NCBI GenBank assembly: GCA_903927415.1
Contig: CAIYMZ010000017.1
Location: 1 to 6,365, forward strand
DNA: 6,365 nt
Direction of reading: 5' to 3'
DNA from: an uncultured Alphaproteobacteria bacterium
GTDB lineage: Bacteria; Pseudomonadota; Alphaproteobacteria; Rickettsiales; UBA1997
A program made the position numbers and the translations under genes. Positions 1 through 5,868 of this stretch are shown piece after piece; position 1 is the stretch's first letter; the number at the start of each line of letters is the position of its first letter. A model generated the notes under the pieces. It was not told where the DNA came from, ran no database searches, and was given only the letters and a program-made list of their open reading frames with translations.

Positions 1-154
1 CGACAGGTTTTTTCTGAACTTTAATTTTTTTCGGTTGTGATTTCCCCTTTTTTTCCGGCAATTTTTTTGCTGGAATTTTTTTAATAATTTTTGGTTTCTG
101 ATTTTTGGCAGATTTTTTTGTTGCGATTATTTTTTTAATTTTTTTTGCAGGCAT
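1..154 (-). CDS. Lysine-rich N-terminus of an unidentified protein (partial)
   Basis: An open frame runs on the minus strand from an ATG at 154-152 to the left edge, giving 51 codons without a stop. An in-frame TAA at 184-182 lies 27 bases upstream and no other ATG lies between, so this ATG is the natural start. The visible peptide begins MPAKKIKKIIATKKSAKNQK and has 21 lysines in 51 residues, with proline, alanine, isoleucine and glutamine, one glutamate and no aspartate. Such tails are usually disordered and bind nucleic acid or acidic partners; they occur at the ends of DksA-like factors, topoisomerases, histone H1-like proteins and translation factors in this class, but nothing visible picks one. 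There is no clear Shine-Dalgarno. The AAA-rich coding strand makes low-complexity noise a possibility, but an uninterrupted frame over T-rich sequence with PAKK-type repeats favours a real gene. It is divergent from the peptidase gene at 347. Confidence 0.5.
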   Translation of the reverse strand, partial: MPAKKIKKIIATKKSAKNQKPKIIKKIPAKKLPEKKGKSQPKKIKVQKKPV

Positions 155-191
155 AGATTTTGATTGGTTGTTTTTATTTTTTTAGATGGGA

Positions 192-221
192 TGAAGGCAC
201 AATACGTAATTTTCGCCTTCA
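192..221. repeat. Inverted repeat in a divergent intergenic region
   Basis: TGAAGGC at 192-198 is the exact reverse complement of GCCTTCA at 215-221, with a 16-base spacer and half-sites 23 bp apart, about two helical turns. It lies between the two divergent genes, a usual place for an operator. A further CGCCTTC occurs at 277-283. As a terminator it is poor: the T run starts about ten bases after the stem on the plus strand and there is none on the minus strand, and neither flanking gene ends here. No convincing -35/-10 pair was found in 155-346. Function is unproven. Confidence 0.3.
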
Positions 222-346
222 AGCAAGAATTTTTTTTAAAAAAATATTCTCATTTAAAAAAGCCTAAATAACCTGCCGCCTTCTTCTGAACTTTATGAAT
301 CTTTGTCGGCGTAGGCGCCAAGTCGCTTAAATATTCTCAGCAATTC

Positions 347-1741
347 TTGAAAAATCTCATTCAAAAACTAAAAAAAATAAACAGGCATAAGCTCTTGATT
401 GCTGTTGATAAGGCTATCGAGCGCCAATTTTTTAAGCCAGTTGTCATTTCCATCATTACTAGCTTCATCCTTTTTCAAGGATTTGAATATACACAAAACC
501 TCATCGCTGATTACCAAGAGTCCTCAATAAAAAAACGTCAGGCAACTCCGATAAGAATCAATATTTCTGGATCGGGAATGAATTTTGATATTGATGAGGA
601 TCAGGTCGTTGAGCATCACGTTAAGTCAGGTGATACGATGCTTAAAATCCTTATCGATATTGGCGCAGAGGAGGAAGATGTTTTTGCGATTTTAACAGCA
701 ACAAAAAAAGTTTTTGATCCAAAATCAATTTCTAGAGGAGATCGCATCACCATAAAATACAAAGTTAAAATCGGTTACGATACAAGTCAGGCAGATGCTA
801 AAACCAGCGTTGCTCGCAATATCACCATTAACAGTGTTAACATTGCCTCATCGTTGGAAGAAGAAATTGTAGTGTCGCGCAAAAATGACGGTGGATATGA
901 TGCCAGAGAGGTTAAAATCAAATTACTTCGCTACATCTCCCGCTATTCTGGTGTGCTGAAGAATGGGTTATTCGTTGATGGTGTGGAGGCCGGTATTTCT
1001 CCGACTTCAATGATGAACATGATTAATCTTTACGGTTACGATGTGGATTTTCAGCGTGATATCAGAAGCGGTGATAAATTCGAAATGTTGGTTGAAAGTT
1101 TTTACGCCGAAGATGGAAAAAAAATTAAAGATGGCAATGTTCTATTCTCCTCCCTTACCTTGCAAAATAGGGCTATCGACATCTACATGCACAAGGTTGG
1201 AGGTCGAATCGAATATTTCGATGCCAAGGGAAATAGTGTGCGTAAATCATTGCTTCGAACCCCAATTAACGGTGCGAGAGTTTCATCTGGCTTTGGCATG
1301 AGAAGACATCCAATTCTTGGCTATTCCAAAATGCACAAAGGAACAGATTTTGCTGCCTCAACCGGCACTCCAATTCTTGCGGCTGGTAATGGCACTATTG
1401 CTTATTTTGGTGTCAAAGGTGGTTACGGAAATTATGTGCAAATCAGGCATAATTCTGACTATTCAACGGCTTACGGACATGCGAGCAGATTTAATAAAAA
1501 ATTTCATCTCGGCTCAACTGTGAAGCAAGGTGATATTGTGGCTTACGTTGGTACTACTGGCAGATCTACTGGTCCACACTTACATTTTGAAGTTCTCTAC
1601 AAAGGCTCACAAATCAATCCAGCGAAAGTAAAAGCCACATCTGGTTTGAAACTCACTGGTAAAGAATTGGTGCGTTTTGAAGGGTCGAAGGCGGAGATCG
1701 ACAAATATCGCAAAAATATTCCCAATCAGATCAGGCGCTAG
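347..1741 (+). CDS. Membrane-anchored LysM-like/M23 peptidoglycan endopeptidase (MepM/Csd3-like)
   Basis: The 464-residue protein has a short basic N-terminus, one hydrophobic segment at about 31-46 that should anchor it in the inner membrane, a LysM-like domain at about 87-138 (motifs VKSGDT and SRGDRITIKY), a middle domain at about 185-290, and a C-terminal M23 metallopeptidase domain at about 305-430. Zinc ligands of the family are visible as H330 and D334 in HKGTD and H413 in HLH; catalytic histidines would be H378 in AYGH and H411. This arrangement and length match E. coli MepM (YebA) and Helicobacter Csd3, which cut peptidoglycan crosslinks in the periplasm; all catalytic residues are kept, so it should be active rather than an EnvC/NlpD-type activator. 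The start is TTG at 347: the frame is open back to a TGA at 296-298 but contains no ATG before codon 78, and starting there would remove the anchor. No Shine-Dalgarno is evident. The glycosyltransferase follows 14 bases after the stop. Confidence 0.93.
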   Translation: MKNLIQKLKKINRHKLLIAVDKAIERQFFKPVVISIITSFILFQGFEYTQNLIADYQESSIKKRQATPIRINISGSGMNFDIDEDQVVEHHVKSGDTMLKILIDIGAEEEDVFAILTATKKVFDPKSISRGDRITIKYKVKIGYDTSQADAKTSVARNITINSVNIASSLEEEIVVSRKNDGGYDAREVKIKLLRYISRYSGVLKNGLFVDGVEAGISPTSMMNMINLYGYDVDFQRDIRSGDKFEMLVESFYAEDGKKIKDGNVLFSSLTLQNRAIDIYMHKVGGRIEYFDAKGNSVRKSLLRTPINGARVSSGFGMRRHPILGYSKMHKGTDFAASTGTPILAAGNGTIAYFGVKGGYGNYVQIRHNSDYSTAYGHASRFNKKFHLGSTVKQGDIVAYVGTTGRSTGPHLHFEVLYKGSQINPAKVKATSGLKLTGKELVRFEGSKAEIDKYRKNIPNQIRR

Positions 1742-1755
1742 CTAAAAGCATCTAA

Positions 1756-2841
1756 ATGAAAATTATCAACATCCTCTTCAATTACAAAAAAGCGACTCAC
1801 GACAAAAGAGTTTTGGGGGTAGAGCGTTGCTTTATCGATTACGCTAAGCAGCTGATTTCAAATGGTGACGAAGTTTTTTCGGTGGTAAAATCAAACATGG
1901 TTTACCGCGACGAAGTAAAAAAAACTGGTTCGGGACTACTAGAATTGCCAGCTTTCAGCCAAGGTGACATTTTTTCCATTCTGCGTTTGGCGATTTTATT
2001 TTTTACTTTTCGTCCAGACGTAATTATTTGCCATTCCGGCCGAGCCATGTCATTCGCGCGTGTAGCGCGTCTTTTTTACTACCGAAAAATTCCGATCATT
2101 GCCATCGATCACGGAATTAATGCGACGAAATTTCTCAAAGCCGATTACATTTTGACGGTAAATTCTTATTTCAGCAAAAAGCTGATAGAGGCGGGAAAGC
2201 CCGCGGATCGTGCTTTGGTGATCCCAAATATGATCGAGCCGCCGCAAAATTTTTCTCCGCTCGTCAAACAATCATTCCGCAAACCCTTGAAACTCGGCTC
2301 TCTGGGACGACTCTACCAAGAAAAATTTTTCGACAAAACTTTGCGCGCCATGGCAATTTTGCGCAATCGTGGCATTGAATGCGAATATGTAATCGGTGGA
2401 GTAGGGCCGATGGAGCAGCCGCTGAACGCTCTGGCGCAAGAACTTGGTCTCGAAAAAAATTTTAAAATTTTAGGCTGGACTGATGACAAAAGAAATTTCT
2501 TTGACGCAATCGACATTTTTATTTTGCCATCTTTCGGCGAAACTTTCGGCATCGTTTTGCTTGAGGCCATGCTCTATTCGACACCAATCATCACCAGTAA
2601 TTCTTGGGGTCCGGATGAAATTATTGCTGAAGGAATTGATGGTTTGAAGGTTTCAAAAGATGATGCAGAAGCCATGCCAAGACTGCTTGCAGATGCAATT
2701 GAGCGTTTAATGAATGACCAAGAATTCGCCAAAAAACTCGCCACCAAAGCCTACGAAAAATTCTTCGCCAATTACACTGCGGAAATGGTGGGGAAGAGGT
2801 TACATGAAATTTGTGAGATGGCGGTGAAGAAGGGGGTTTGA
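1756..2841 (+). CDS. GT4-family (GT-B fold) glycosyltransferase
   Basis: The 361-residue product has the two Rossmann domains of a GT-B enzyme. The N-terminal acceptor domain begins with a beta strand at MKIINILFN, and a loop at about 19-24 (VLGVERC) occupies the place of the usual glycine-rich loop. The C-terminal nucleotide-sugar domain starts near 178 with LKLGSLGRLYQEK, where R185 and K190 correspond to the donor-phosphate contacts of the family. The E-x7-E motif is E262...E270 in GETFGIVLLE, and IILGWTDD-type sequence near 238-244 fits GT4. There is no signal peptide or membrane span, so it should act at the cytoplasmic face. Donor and acceptor cannot be read from sequence; an LPS core, O-antigen or other surface glycan is plausible given lpxC in the window. 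It starts 14 bases after the M23 gene and is probably cotranscribed with it. The ATG at 1756 starts just before the first strand; no clear ribosome binding site precedes it. Confidence 0.9.
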   Translation: MKIINILFNYKKATHDKRVLGVERCFIDYAKQLISNGDEVFSVVKSNMVYRDEVKKTGSGLLELPAFSQGDIFSILRLAILFFTFRPDVIICHSGRAMSFARVARLFYYRKIPIIAIDHGINATKFLKADYILTVNSYFSKKLIEAGKPADRALVIPNMIEPPQNFSPLVKQSFRKPLKLGSLGRLYQEKFFDKTLRAMAILRNRGIECEYVIGGVGPMEQPLNALAQELGLEKNFKILGWTDDKRNFFDAIDIFILPSFGETFGIVLLEAMLYSTPIITSNSWGPDEIIAEGIDGLKVSKDDAEAMPRLLADAIERLMNDQEFAKKLATKAYEKFFANYTAEMVGKRLHEICEMAVKKGV

Positions 2842-2851
2842 GTTTTTTATT

Positions 2852-3038
2852 TTAAGAGAACCCGTGAAAATCATCAGAAGGACTTGGTGCTCTTAAAACT
2901 AACGGTACCGCAGTAGCTGCGGTTGTTACTGGGCTTGGAGCGGCAGCTTCTGCTTCAGTTGCAGCAGGCGTTTCTTCGCCAGTATTTTCGTTTAGATTCG
3001 CCAGTTTTTTTAGACTCGTCAGCGCTTTCTCTAGACAT
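2852..3038 (-). pseudogene. Small Ala/Pro/Glu-rich ORF interrupted by a one-base frameshift
   Basis: On the minus strand an ATG at 3038-3036 opens a hydrophilic peptide (MSRESADESKKTGESKR...), which runs into a stop after 27 codons. One base further on in phase, the sequence reads TGEETPAATEAEAAAPSPV and continues to SPSDDFHGFS and a TAA at 2854-2852, but that frame has no ATG after its upstream stop. The 187-base span is 62 codons plus one base: removing a single base gives one smooth 61-residue, probably disordered protein. The likeliest site is near 2984-2990, where TGESKRK could run directly into TGEE. The start lies 31 bases after the fabH stop, so it could be the operon's last gene. I recognise no family. 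It may be a decayed gene, a sequencing or assembly slip, or a chance open stretch; programmed shifting is possible but no classical slippery site fits the needed direction. Confidence 0.35.
2975..3022 (-). repeat. Short degenerate tandem repeat inside the small ORF
   Basis: On the plus strand the octamer TTCGCCAG occurs at 2975-2982 and 2997-3004, with a variant CTCGTCAG at 3015-3022. Two of the copies extend to a 14-base unit, TTTAGATTCGCCAG at 2991-3004 and TTTAGACTCGTCAG at 3009-3022 (12 of 14 identical). Copies are 18 and 22 bases apart. The 18-base step equals six codons (DESKK/TGESK-type units on the minus strand), whereas 22 is one more than seven codons, matching the frame break in this ORF. 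Slippage between units or a later indel could explain it. Confidence 0.5.
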
Positions 3039-3069
3039 AAAAATGATTAATTAATTTTTAAAAAATTTA

Positions 3070-4029
3070 TTACCACCGCACCACAACCGAGCCCCAAGTC
3101 AGCCCGCCGCCGAGAGCTTCCAAAACAACAACATCATCTTTTTTAATTTTACCATTTTGATTGGCGTGATCCAAGGCCAGTGGGATTGAGGCGGCGGAGG
3201 TGTTGGCATGATTTTGAACAGTTAAAATTACTTTTTCTTCCGGCAATTCGAGGCGAGTGGCGACTGCATTTAAAATGCGTAAATTAGCCTGGTGAGGTAC
3301 GAGTAAATCGACATCTTTGATGGTTAATCCAGCCTTGTTCAGAGCGGATAAAACCGACTTCGTCATTTTGTCCACCGCATGTTTAAAAACTTCTTTTCCA
3401 GCCATTTCGATGAAGCCAGATTTTTGATTTGAAGATGGTCCGCCGGAAGTTTTGAGGAGGTCATTTAGTGACCCGTCAGAATGTAAACTAGTGGCGATGA
3501 TTCCGCGATTTCCTTCTTCAGTTGCTTGCAGCAAAACCGCACCAGCACCATCGCCGAAGAGCACGCAAGTGTTGCGATCTTTCCAATCAACAATGCGTGA
3601 AAGAGTTTCGGCGCCAATCACCAAAGCATTTTTTACTTGGCCGGATTTGATGAAATTATCCGCTATGGCGAGAGCAAAAATAAATCCCGAACAAACGGCT
3701 TGAATGTCGAAAGCAAAAGCATTTTTAGCGCCGAGCTTGTCTTGAACTGTTGTCGCGGAGGCAGGAAAGGTGAGGTCGGGAGTAGTGGTGGCGAGAATGA
3801 TCAAATCAATTTCGCTGGCTTTGAGGCCAGATTTTTCGAGAGCTTTTTTAGCGGCGAAAGTTGCGATGTCGGAAGTTAATTCACCTTCAGCGGCGATGTG
3901 TCTTTGCTTGATGCCGGTGCGTTCCAGAATCCACGCGTCAGTGGTTTCAACAATTTTTTCGAGATCAGAATTAGTGAGAATTTTTTGGGGAAGGTAAGAG
4001 CCGGTGGCGATGATTTTGCTGCTAAGCAT
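3070..4029 (-). CDS. fabH: Beta-ketoacyl-ACP synthase III
   Basis: FabH condenses acetyl-CoA (or another short acyl-CoA) with malonyl-ACP to start fatty acid synthesis in the cytoplasm. With the start chosen here the protein is 319 residues, against 317 in E. coli. The thiolase-fold catalytic triad is visible: C113 in AVCSGF, H246 in PHQANLRI and N276 in NHANTSAAS. Other family marks are the N-terminal ATGSYLP, the ERTGI motif, FGDGAGAV, and a C-terminal GGGLTWGSVVVRW. ATG at 4029 is preferred because the protein then begins at the conserved first strand (MLSSKIIATGSYLP); in-frame alternatives are an ATG at 4041 and a TTG at 4059, adding 4 or 10 residues unlike the family. The start overlaps the end of plsX by 8 bases, so translation is probably coupled. 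It is the last intact gene of the rpmF-plsX-fabH operon; ihfA, which follows fabH in many alphaproteobacteria, is not here. Confidence 0.97.
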   Translation of the reverse strand: MLSSKIIATGSYLPQKILTNSDLEKIVETTDAWILERTGIKQRHIAAEGELTSDIATFAAKKALEKSGLKASEIDLIILATTTPDLTFPASATTVQDKLGAKNAFAFDIQAVCSGFIFALAIADNFIKSGQVKNALVIGAETLSRIVDWKDRNTCVLFGDGAGAVLLQATEEGNRGIIATSLHSDGSLNDLLKTSGGPSSNQKSGFIEMAGKEVFKHAVDKMTKSVLSALNKAGLTIKDVDLLVPHQANLRILNAVATRLELPEEKVILTVQNHANTSAASIPLALDHANQNGKIKKDDVVVLEALGGGLTWGSVVVRW

Positions 4030-5092
4030 TTTCTGTCTCATTGCTTGGAGCAGTGACAATTGCTGCTTTCACAGCTTCTGCGGCGGATTTTAATTCATCC
4101 GTAATTTGCTCATTGATTTTATTTTCGACCAAAGAAATTGCTACTTTGATGGCGTTGGCGAATCCGATGGAGTCAGTGCTGCCGTGGCTTTTGACGACGA
4201 CTCCGTTTAATCCTACCAGCATCGCGCCATTATGCATGCGCGGATCCATTGTTTTTGTGGCTTTGCCAAGAGAGTTGCTAGCCAAGAGATAGCCGATTTT
4301 TGACCAAATTGAACTGCTAAATCCTTCTTTGATGATGCTCGACATCAGCTTCACCGTACCTTCAATGGCCTTGAGTGTGATGTTGCCGGTGAAACCATCC
4401 GTGACTACGACATCAACGGTGCCCTTCAAAATATCATCACCTTCAACATAGCCGTAAAAATCATTCTGAAGATTGCTGGCACGCAGCATTGCGGCGGCGT
4501 TTCTGACTTCGTCGTGACCTTTTAATTCTTCCGAACCGACATTTAAAATTCCGATTTTTGGCTTTTCTATTTTCAAAACTGTGCGAGCAAAAGCATGTCC
4601 CATTATTGCAAATTGAAAAAGCACATCGGCGTCGCATTCAATATTGGCGCCCATGTCGAGCAAAACTGTGGCTTTTTGTTTTTTGTTGGGAATCGAAGTG
4701 ACGATGGCAGGGCGGTCGATCGAAGGCAGCGGACGCAAAACAATTTTTGCCATTGCCATCAGCGCGCCGGTATTGCCGGCGGAAATCACAACATCTGCAT
4801 TGCCGTCTTTTACGGCGTTAATGGCGAGACGCATGCTGGAATTGGTGCCGCGGCGCAAAGCAATTGAAGGTTTTTCGTCGGAAGAAACAAATTCGTCAGT
4901 GTGGGAAAGTGTGTAGCGACCTTTGAGGTAGCGGCAATTTTGGAGGATGGGAGTGATTTTTTTGGAGTCGCCAAAAAATAAAAAATGAACGTCAAAATTT
5001 GAAGAGGCAATGATGTCAGCCCCTTCAATCACGATTTGCGGGGCGCGGTCTCCGCCCATGCAATCCAATGCTATTTTGAAATTTTTAGTCAC
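4022..5092 (-). CDS. plsX: Phosphate acyltransferase PlsX
   Basis: PlsX converts long-chain acyl-ACP and phosphate to acyl-phosphate, the donor used by PlsY to acylate glycerol-3-phosphate in phospholipid synthesis; it is a peripheral membrane enzyme. The 356-residue protein shows the family's blocks: IALDCMGGDRAP at 7-18, SAGNTGALMA at 104-113, LLDMGANIECD at 144-154, PKIGILNVGSEELKGHD at 178-194, DGFTGNITLKAIEG at 232-245 and HGSTD near 303-307. Length is normal. The start is a GTG at 5092, 6 bases after the rpmF stop. It is favoured because an in-frame TAG lies just upstream and the first ATG, codon 12, would cut off the conserved first strand. An AAGAAG about 12 bases upstream, inside rpmF, may act as a weak ribosome binding site. 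The last codons overlap fabH by 8 bases. The rpmF-plsX-fabH order is common and links membrane lipid supply with ribosome production. Confidence 0.97.
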   Translation of the reverse strand: MTKNFKIALDCMGGDRAPQIVIEGADIIASSNFDVHFLFFGDSKKITPILQNCRYLKGRYTLSHTDEFVSSDEKPSIALRRGTNSSMRLAINAVKDGNADVVISAGNTGALMAMAKIVLRPLPSIDRPAIVTSIPNKKQKATVLLDMGANIECDADVLFQFAIMGHAFARTVLKIEKPKIGILNVGSEELKGHDEVRNAAAMLRASNLQNDFYGYVEGDDILKGTVDVVVTDGFTGNITLKAIEGTVKLMSSIIKEGFSSSIWSKIGYLLASNSLGKATKTMDPRMHNGAMLVGLNGVVVKSHGSTDSIGFANAIKVAISLVENKINEQITDELKSAAEAVKAAIVTAPSNETENA

Positions 5093-5098
5093 TTTGAA

Positions 5099-5308
5099 CT
5101 ATTCTTCTTGAGCAGTTTTTTTCTTTTTTTCAGCAATAACTTTTCTGCCATTGTAAGAGCCATCAGCCTTACAGATGTGGTGCGGGAGTTTGAATTCGCC
5201 GCTAACTTTATCGGTAGTAATGTTGGGAAAATTAGCATCAAGAGAGCCATTGCTACCCCTTCTCATGCGACTTCTTGAACTGGATTTTTTCTTCTTTGGA
5301 ACTGCCAT
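5099..5308 (-). CDS. rpmF: 50S ribosomal protein bL32
   Basis: This 69-residue, very basic protein opens with MAVPKKKKSSSRSRMRRG, the L32 signature (MAVPK...SRxxMRR), and contains GEFKLPHHICKADGSYNGRK, the C-terminal block of the family. In many bacteria this part carries four zinc-binding cysteines; here only one cysteine remains and ADG replaces the usual CxxC half, as is typical of alphaproteobacterial L32. The C-terminus ends in a run of lysines. ATG at 5308 is preceded by a good GAGG ribosome binding site, 7 bases away. It is the first gene of the operon with plsX and fabH; no yceD (DUF177) gene, which often precedes rpmF, is present, the upstream neighbour being the divergent bamE. Confidence 0.95.
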   Translation of the reverse strand: MAVPKKKKSSSRSRMRRGSNGSLDANFPNITTDKVSGEFKLPHHICKADGSYNGRKVIAEKKKKTAQEE

Positions 5309-5315
5309 GTTGGTG

Positions 5316-5319
5316 CCTC
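5316..5319 (-). promoter_or_regulatory. Ribosome binding site of rpmF
   Basis: GAGG on the minus strand (CCTC at 5316-5319 on the plus strand) sits 7 bases before the rpmF ATG. It is the only clear Shine-Dalgarno sequence in front of any gene in the window and fixes the rpmF start. Confidence 0.7.
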
Positions 5320-5389
5320 GTTTAAGTTGGTTGATTTTAAAATGTCACTTGATTTGATTTTTGAGCGATGAGCTAAAAAGCGGCGCGGA

Positions 5390-5418
5390 AACATAAAATT
5401 CGACTCCGATTAATGCAA
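5390..5418 (-). promoter_or_regulatory. Possible sigma-70 promoter of the rpmF-plsX-fabH operon
   Basis: Read on the minus strand, TTGCAT (5418-5413) and TATGTT (5395-5390) are separated by 17 bases. Each matches the sigma-70 consensus at four of six positions, and the expected start site lies about 75 bases before the rpmF ATG. The 128-base space between divergent rpmF and bamE must hold promoters for both; no comparably good pair was found for bamE. Matches of this quality are common in AT-rich DNA, so this is tentative. Confidence 0.3.
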
Positions 5419-5436
5419 TGTTAAATCTTCCAAAAA

Positions 5437-5868
5437 ATGAAAAACCTTTTCCTCGGTATAATTTTTTTAATCACCATGAGCTCTTGTGTGTCAAGGTTGG
5501 ATAAGCATGGCTACATGTTTGATTTGTCTGACCATGATTTGTTGCAAGAAGGAATTACAACCAAAGAAAGAGTGTTAAAAATTATGGGTTCGCCAACTGC
5601 AATTTCTGATTTTGATCAAGATTCAGCGTGGATTTATTATTCTGAAGATGTGAATCGTTTTTTATTCTTTAACCCAAAGATTATCGCGCGAAATATTCTG
5701 GTGGTGAAATTTAATGCCAAAGAAACCGTAAAAGAATTAAAGAAAATTGATCTTCGTAATGAAGAAAAAAATTTGGAATTTGTTTCTGATTATACGGCTG
5801 TTGACAGTCATAAGGTCGGATTTTTTAAATCAATTTTTAGCAATGTTGGACAAATTAAGCCGCAATAA
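5437..5868 (+). CDS. bamE: Outer membrane assembly lipoprotein BamE (SmpA/OmlA family)
   Basis: BamE is a small lipoprotein on the periplasmic side of the outer membrane that supports the BAM complex in folding beta-barrel proteins. The 143-residue product begins with a lipoprotein signal (MKNLFLGIIFLITMSSC) with the acylated cysteine at 17; methionine at -3 is a slightly unusual lipobox. The SmpA/OmlA fold follows at about 33-105: a GITTKERVLKIMGSPT helix-turn equivalent to the family's G-x-T-x-x-x-V-x-x-x-x-G-x-P motif, then SAWIYYSED and ILVVKFN strands. The tail, with VGFFKSIFSNVGQIKP, resembles the C-terminal extension of alphaproteobacterial BamE proteins, which typically ends near GNIGRF. 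ATG at 5437 directly gives the signal peptide; there is no Shine-Dalgarno. It is divergent from rpmF, in keeping with the frequent closeness of bamE to plsX-fabH in alphaproteobacteria, and overlaps the next gene by 26 bases. Confidence 0.85.
   Translation: MKNLFLGIIFLITMSSCVSRLDKHGYMFDLSDHDLLQEGITTKERVLKIMGSPTAISDFDQDSAWIYYSEDVNRFLFFNPKIIARNILVVKFNAKETVKELKKIDLRNEEKNLEFVSDYTAVDSHKVGFFKSIFSNVGQIKPQ

Larger units (their letters stand above)
2842..3069. other. Convergent gap between the glycosyltransferase and fabH
   Basis: This 228-base interval separates two convergent transcripts. Most of it is taken up by the frameshifted small ORF at 2852-3038. It also holds a 9-bp perfect inverted repeat (TTTTAAGAG at 2850-2858 against CTCTTAAAA at 2890-2898, 31-base loop) and a compact hairpin (ACCGCAG at 2907-2913, CTGCGGT at 2917-2923, 3-base loop). 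Neither is followed by a proper T run on either strand, so no standard rho-independent terminator can be called. Positions 3039-3069 are almost purely A and T. Confidence 0.6.

Noticed and set aside
12..295. 12-base direct repeat TTCTGAACTTTA at 12-23 and 284-295
   Set aside because: A single match of this length is about what chance gives in a window of this size, and there is no longer homology or insertion-like boundary.
3039..3069. AT-only dyad after the fabH stop as a terminator
   Set aside because: The stem would contain only A-T pairs and lacks the GC-rich helix and following T run of an intrinsic terminator.
3452..3997. Plus-strand open frames opposite fabH
   Set aside because: They are antisense shadows of a gene with full catalytic motifs; their peptides show no domain-like pattern.
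4030..4059. Longer fabH starting at TTG 4059 or ATG 4041
   Set aside because: The added residues precede the conserved first strand of FabH and deepen the overlap with plsX; ATG 4029 gives the usual length.
4041..5028. Open frames overlapping plsX on either strand
   Set aside because: plsX carries all family motifs across this span, and the alternatives are out of phase or antisense without recognisable features.
5036..5357. Plus-strand open frames opposite rpmF and the start of plsX
   Set aside because: They are antisense to rpmF, which has a clear ribosome binding site and family signature.
5747..5842. N-terminal extension of the lipoprotein ORF by 32 residues
   Set aside because: It lies wholly inside bamE, displaces the signal peptide from the N-terminus and has no start signal; the ATG at 5843 gives a proper lipoprotein signal.
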